Source: Halomonas sp. TD01 (GTDB taxonomy: Bacteria > Pseudomonadota > Gammaproteobacteria > Pseudomonadales > Halomonadaceae). From it: a stretch of 64,000 nucleotides of DNA. The notes beneath the pieces were generated by a model. The model did no database searches, was not told the origin of the DNA, and saw only the letters and a list, made by a program, of their open reading frames with translations. Both the position numbers and the translations under genes were made by a program. Positions 62,855 to 64,000 of the stretch are shown here, piece by piece; the stretch's first letter is position 1, and each line of letters opens with the position of its first letter. The stretch covers positions 1,178,001-1,242,000 of the forward strand of contig NZ_OV350343.1 of assembly GCF_923868895.1 (NCBI RefSeq), written 5' to 3'.

Positions 62855-64000
62855 ATGCAAGACCTTGATGTCGTTATCCTTGCCGCTGGAAAAGGCACCC
62901 GTATGCGCTCACAAACACCAAAAGTGCTGCATACGCTGGCAGGAAAATCCATGGTGCAGCATGTGTTAGATACTGCTAGTGGGCTTACTCCTACTCGTAT
63001 GCATGTTGTGATTGGCCATGGTGCAGATCAACTGCGTGAAGCGCTGGCAGAGAGCGCGGTATCGTTTGCTGTTCAGGAAGAGCAGAAGGGTACTGGTCAT
63101 GCGGTTGCTCAAGCGCAGCCTCAGTTAGGTAACGGTAACGTATTGGTGCTGTACGGCGATGTTCCTATGATTCGCCGCGAGTCACTGACAGCACTACTCA
63201 GCCAGGTTGATGAGCAGCACATGGGCCTGCTAACCGTTACGTTGGAGGACCCTTCTGGTTACGGGCGTATTGTTCGCAATGATGAAGGTGAGGCAGTGGC
63301 TATTATTGAACAAAAAGACGCCAGCGCCGACCAGCTTGCCATTACTGAGTGCAATACCGGCATTATGGCGATGACCAGCGCTCAGCTTAAACGTTGGCTG
63401 CCGCAGCTTTCTGCTGAAAATGCCCAGGGCGAGTATTATTTAACTGATGTGATTGCGATGGCGGCAAACGAAGGCATCAAAGTGTGTACTGCCCAACCAG
63501 CCAGCGCGGTAGAAGTCGAAGGAGTGAATAACCGTTCACAAATGGCCCGTTTAGAACGCGCTTATCAACTGCAGCAAGCTGAGGCTTTAATGGCTCAAGG
63601 CGTTGCATTGGCCGACCCGGCAAGAATTGATATACGCGGTAAGCTCACCTGTGGCCATGATGTGTTTATCGACGTGGGCTGTGTATTTGAAGGCGATGTA
63701 GAGCTGGGTGAAGGGGTACGAGTCGGCCCTTACTGCGTGATTAAAAATAGTACGATTGGCGCTGAGAGCGTTATCGACAGCCACAGTGTGATCGACACAA
63801 CCGTTGCTGCTGGATTGAACCAAGTTGGCCCCTTTGCACGACTTCGCCCCGGCACACGTCTGGCAGTTAAAGCTAAGGTAGGTAATTTTGTTGAAACCAA
63901 AAATGCTGATGTCGGTGAAGGAAGTAAAATCAACCACTTAAGCTATGTAGGCGATGCGCGCTTAGGTCGTGATGTGAATGTTGGTGCGGGTACAATTACC
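62855..64000 (+). CDS. glmU: bifunctional GlcNAc-1-P uridylyltransferase / GlcN-1-P acetyltransferase, cut by window end
   Basis: Makes UDP-GlcNAc for peptidoglycan and lipid A. The open frame starts at ATG 62855 and continues without stop to the last base (382 codons; the family is about 456), so it is truncated only by the window. The N-terminal pyrophosphorylase domain has VVILAAGKGTRMRSQTPKVL, EEQKGTGHAVAQA, YGDVPM and ECNTGIMA. The left-handed beta-helix acetyltransferase domain begins near residue 250 with hexapeptide repeats (VGPYCVIKNSTIG, FVETKNADVGEGSKINHL). Starts 19 bases after apbE. Confidence 0.96.
   Translation, partial: MQDLDVVILAAGKGTRMRSQTPKVLHTLAGKSMVQHVLDTASGLTPTRMHVVIGHGADQLREALAESAVSFAVQEEQKGTGHAVAQAQPQLGNGNVLVLYGDVPMIRRESLTALLSQVDEQHMGLLTVTLEDPSGYGRIVRNDEGEAVAIIEQKDASADQLAITECNTGIMAMTSAQLKRWLPQLSAENAQGEYYLTDVIAMAANEGIKVCTAQPASAVEVEGVNNRSQMARLERAYQLQQAEALMAQGVALADPARIDIRGKLTCGHDVFIDVGCVFEGDVELGEGVRVGPYCVIKNSTIGAESVIDSHSVIDTTVAAGLNQVGPFARLRPGTRLAVKAKVGNFVETKNADVGEGSKINHLSYVGDARLGRDVNVGAGTIT

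Overview
The window looks like a stretch of chromosome around the replication origin of a gammaproteobacterium, most likely of the Halomonas group (Halomonadaceae/Oceanospirillales). This is inferred from gene order and protein similarity recalled from known families; no database search was made. The dnaA-dnaN-recF-gyrB block, rpmH-rnpA-yidC-mnmE, and mnmG-rsmG-parA-parB-atpIBEFHAGDC-glmU are the landmarks. No rRNA, tRNA, CRISPR array, insertion sequence or prophage gene was recognised.

Layout. (1) 0.1-12.8 kb: rpiA, then a lipopolysaccharide core locus. It holds waaA, hldE, a family 9 heptosyltransferase, the Kdo kinase kdkA, three further glycosyltransferases, a YrbL-like kinase-fold protein, an OpgB-like phosphoglycerol transferase, waaF and hldD. 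The middle of the locus (about 7.2-9.1 kb) is visibly A+T-rich. (2) 12.9-17.5 kb: glyQ-glyS, a kinase-fold protein of unknown role, and gmhB, which completes the heptose pathway with hldE and hldD. (3) 17.7-24.5 kb: gyrB, recF, dnaN and dnaA on the minus strand, followed by an origin-like region rich in DnaA boxes. Four exact 16-bp parS palindromes lie between 16.0 and 20.8 kb, two of them inside recF. (4) 24.5-31.8 kb: rpmH, rnpA, yidC (with yidD apparently missing) and mnmE, then rlmJ, an OmpA-like lipoprotein, hemW and rdgB. (5) 32.1-36.8 kb: a complete curli amyloid locus, csgD-E-F-G-B-A, all on one strand. Its major curlin is very long, with about 13 repeats, and a small secreted protein of unknown function faces it. 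(6) 36.8-45.8 kb: clc-hemJ-thiD-hemL on the minus strand; then argC, erpA and a polar amino-acid ABC transporter on the plus strand. (7) 45.9-50.6 kb: a second A+T-rich region with many DnaA-box-like motifs directly upstream of mnmG, then rsmG and the ParA/ParB genes whose sites lie about 30 kb away. (8) 50.7-57.9 kb: the F1Fo ATP synthase operon with a clear promoter and hairpins at several gene junctions. (9) 58.1-64.0 kb: mgtE, a cation diffusion facilitator, uppP, apbE and a glmU cut by the window end.

How the parts work together: ParB, parS, DnaA, the sliding clamp, RecF and gyrase form a replication and segregation block. HldE, GmhB and HldD make ADP-heptose; WaaA, WaaF, the family 9 enzyme, KdkA and the extra transferases use it to build the LPS core. 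CsgE, F and G export and anchor CsgA/CsgB fibres under CsgD control. The most notable observations are the parS cluster with two sites encoded in frame in recF, the two origin-like regions with an excess of perfect DnaA boxes between them, and the collinear curli locus with its oversized curlin and unknown secreted neighbour.
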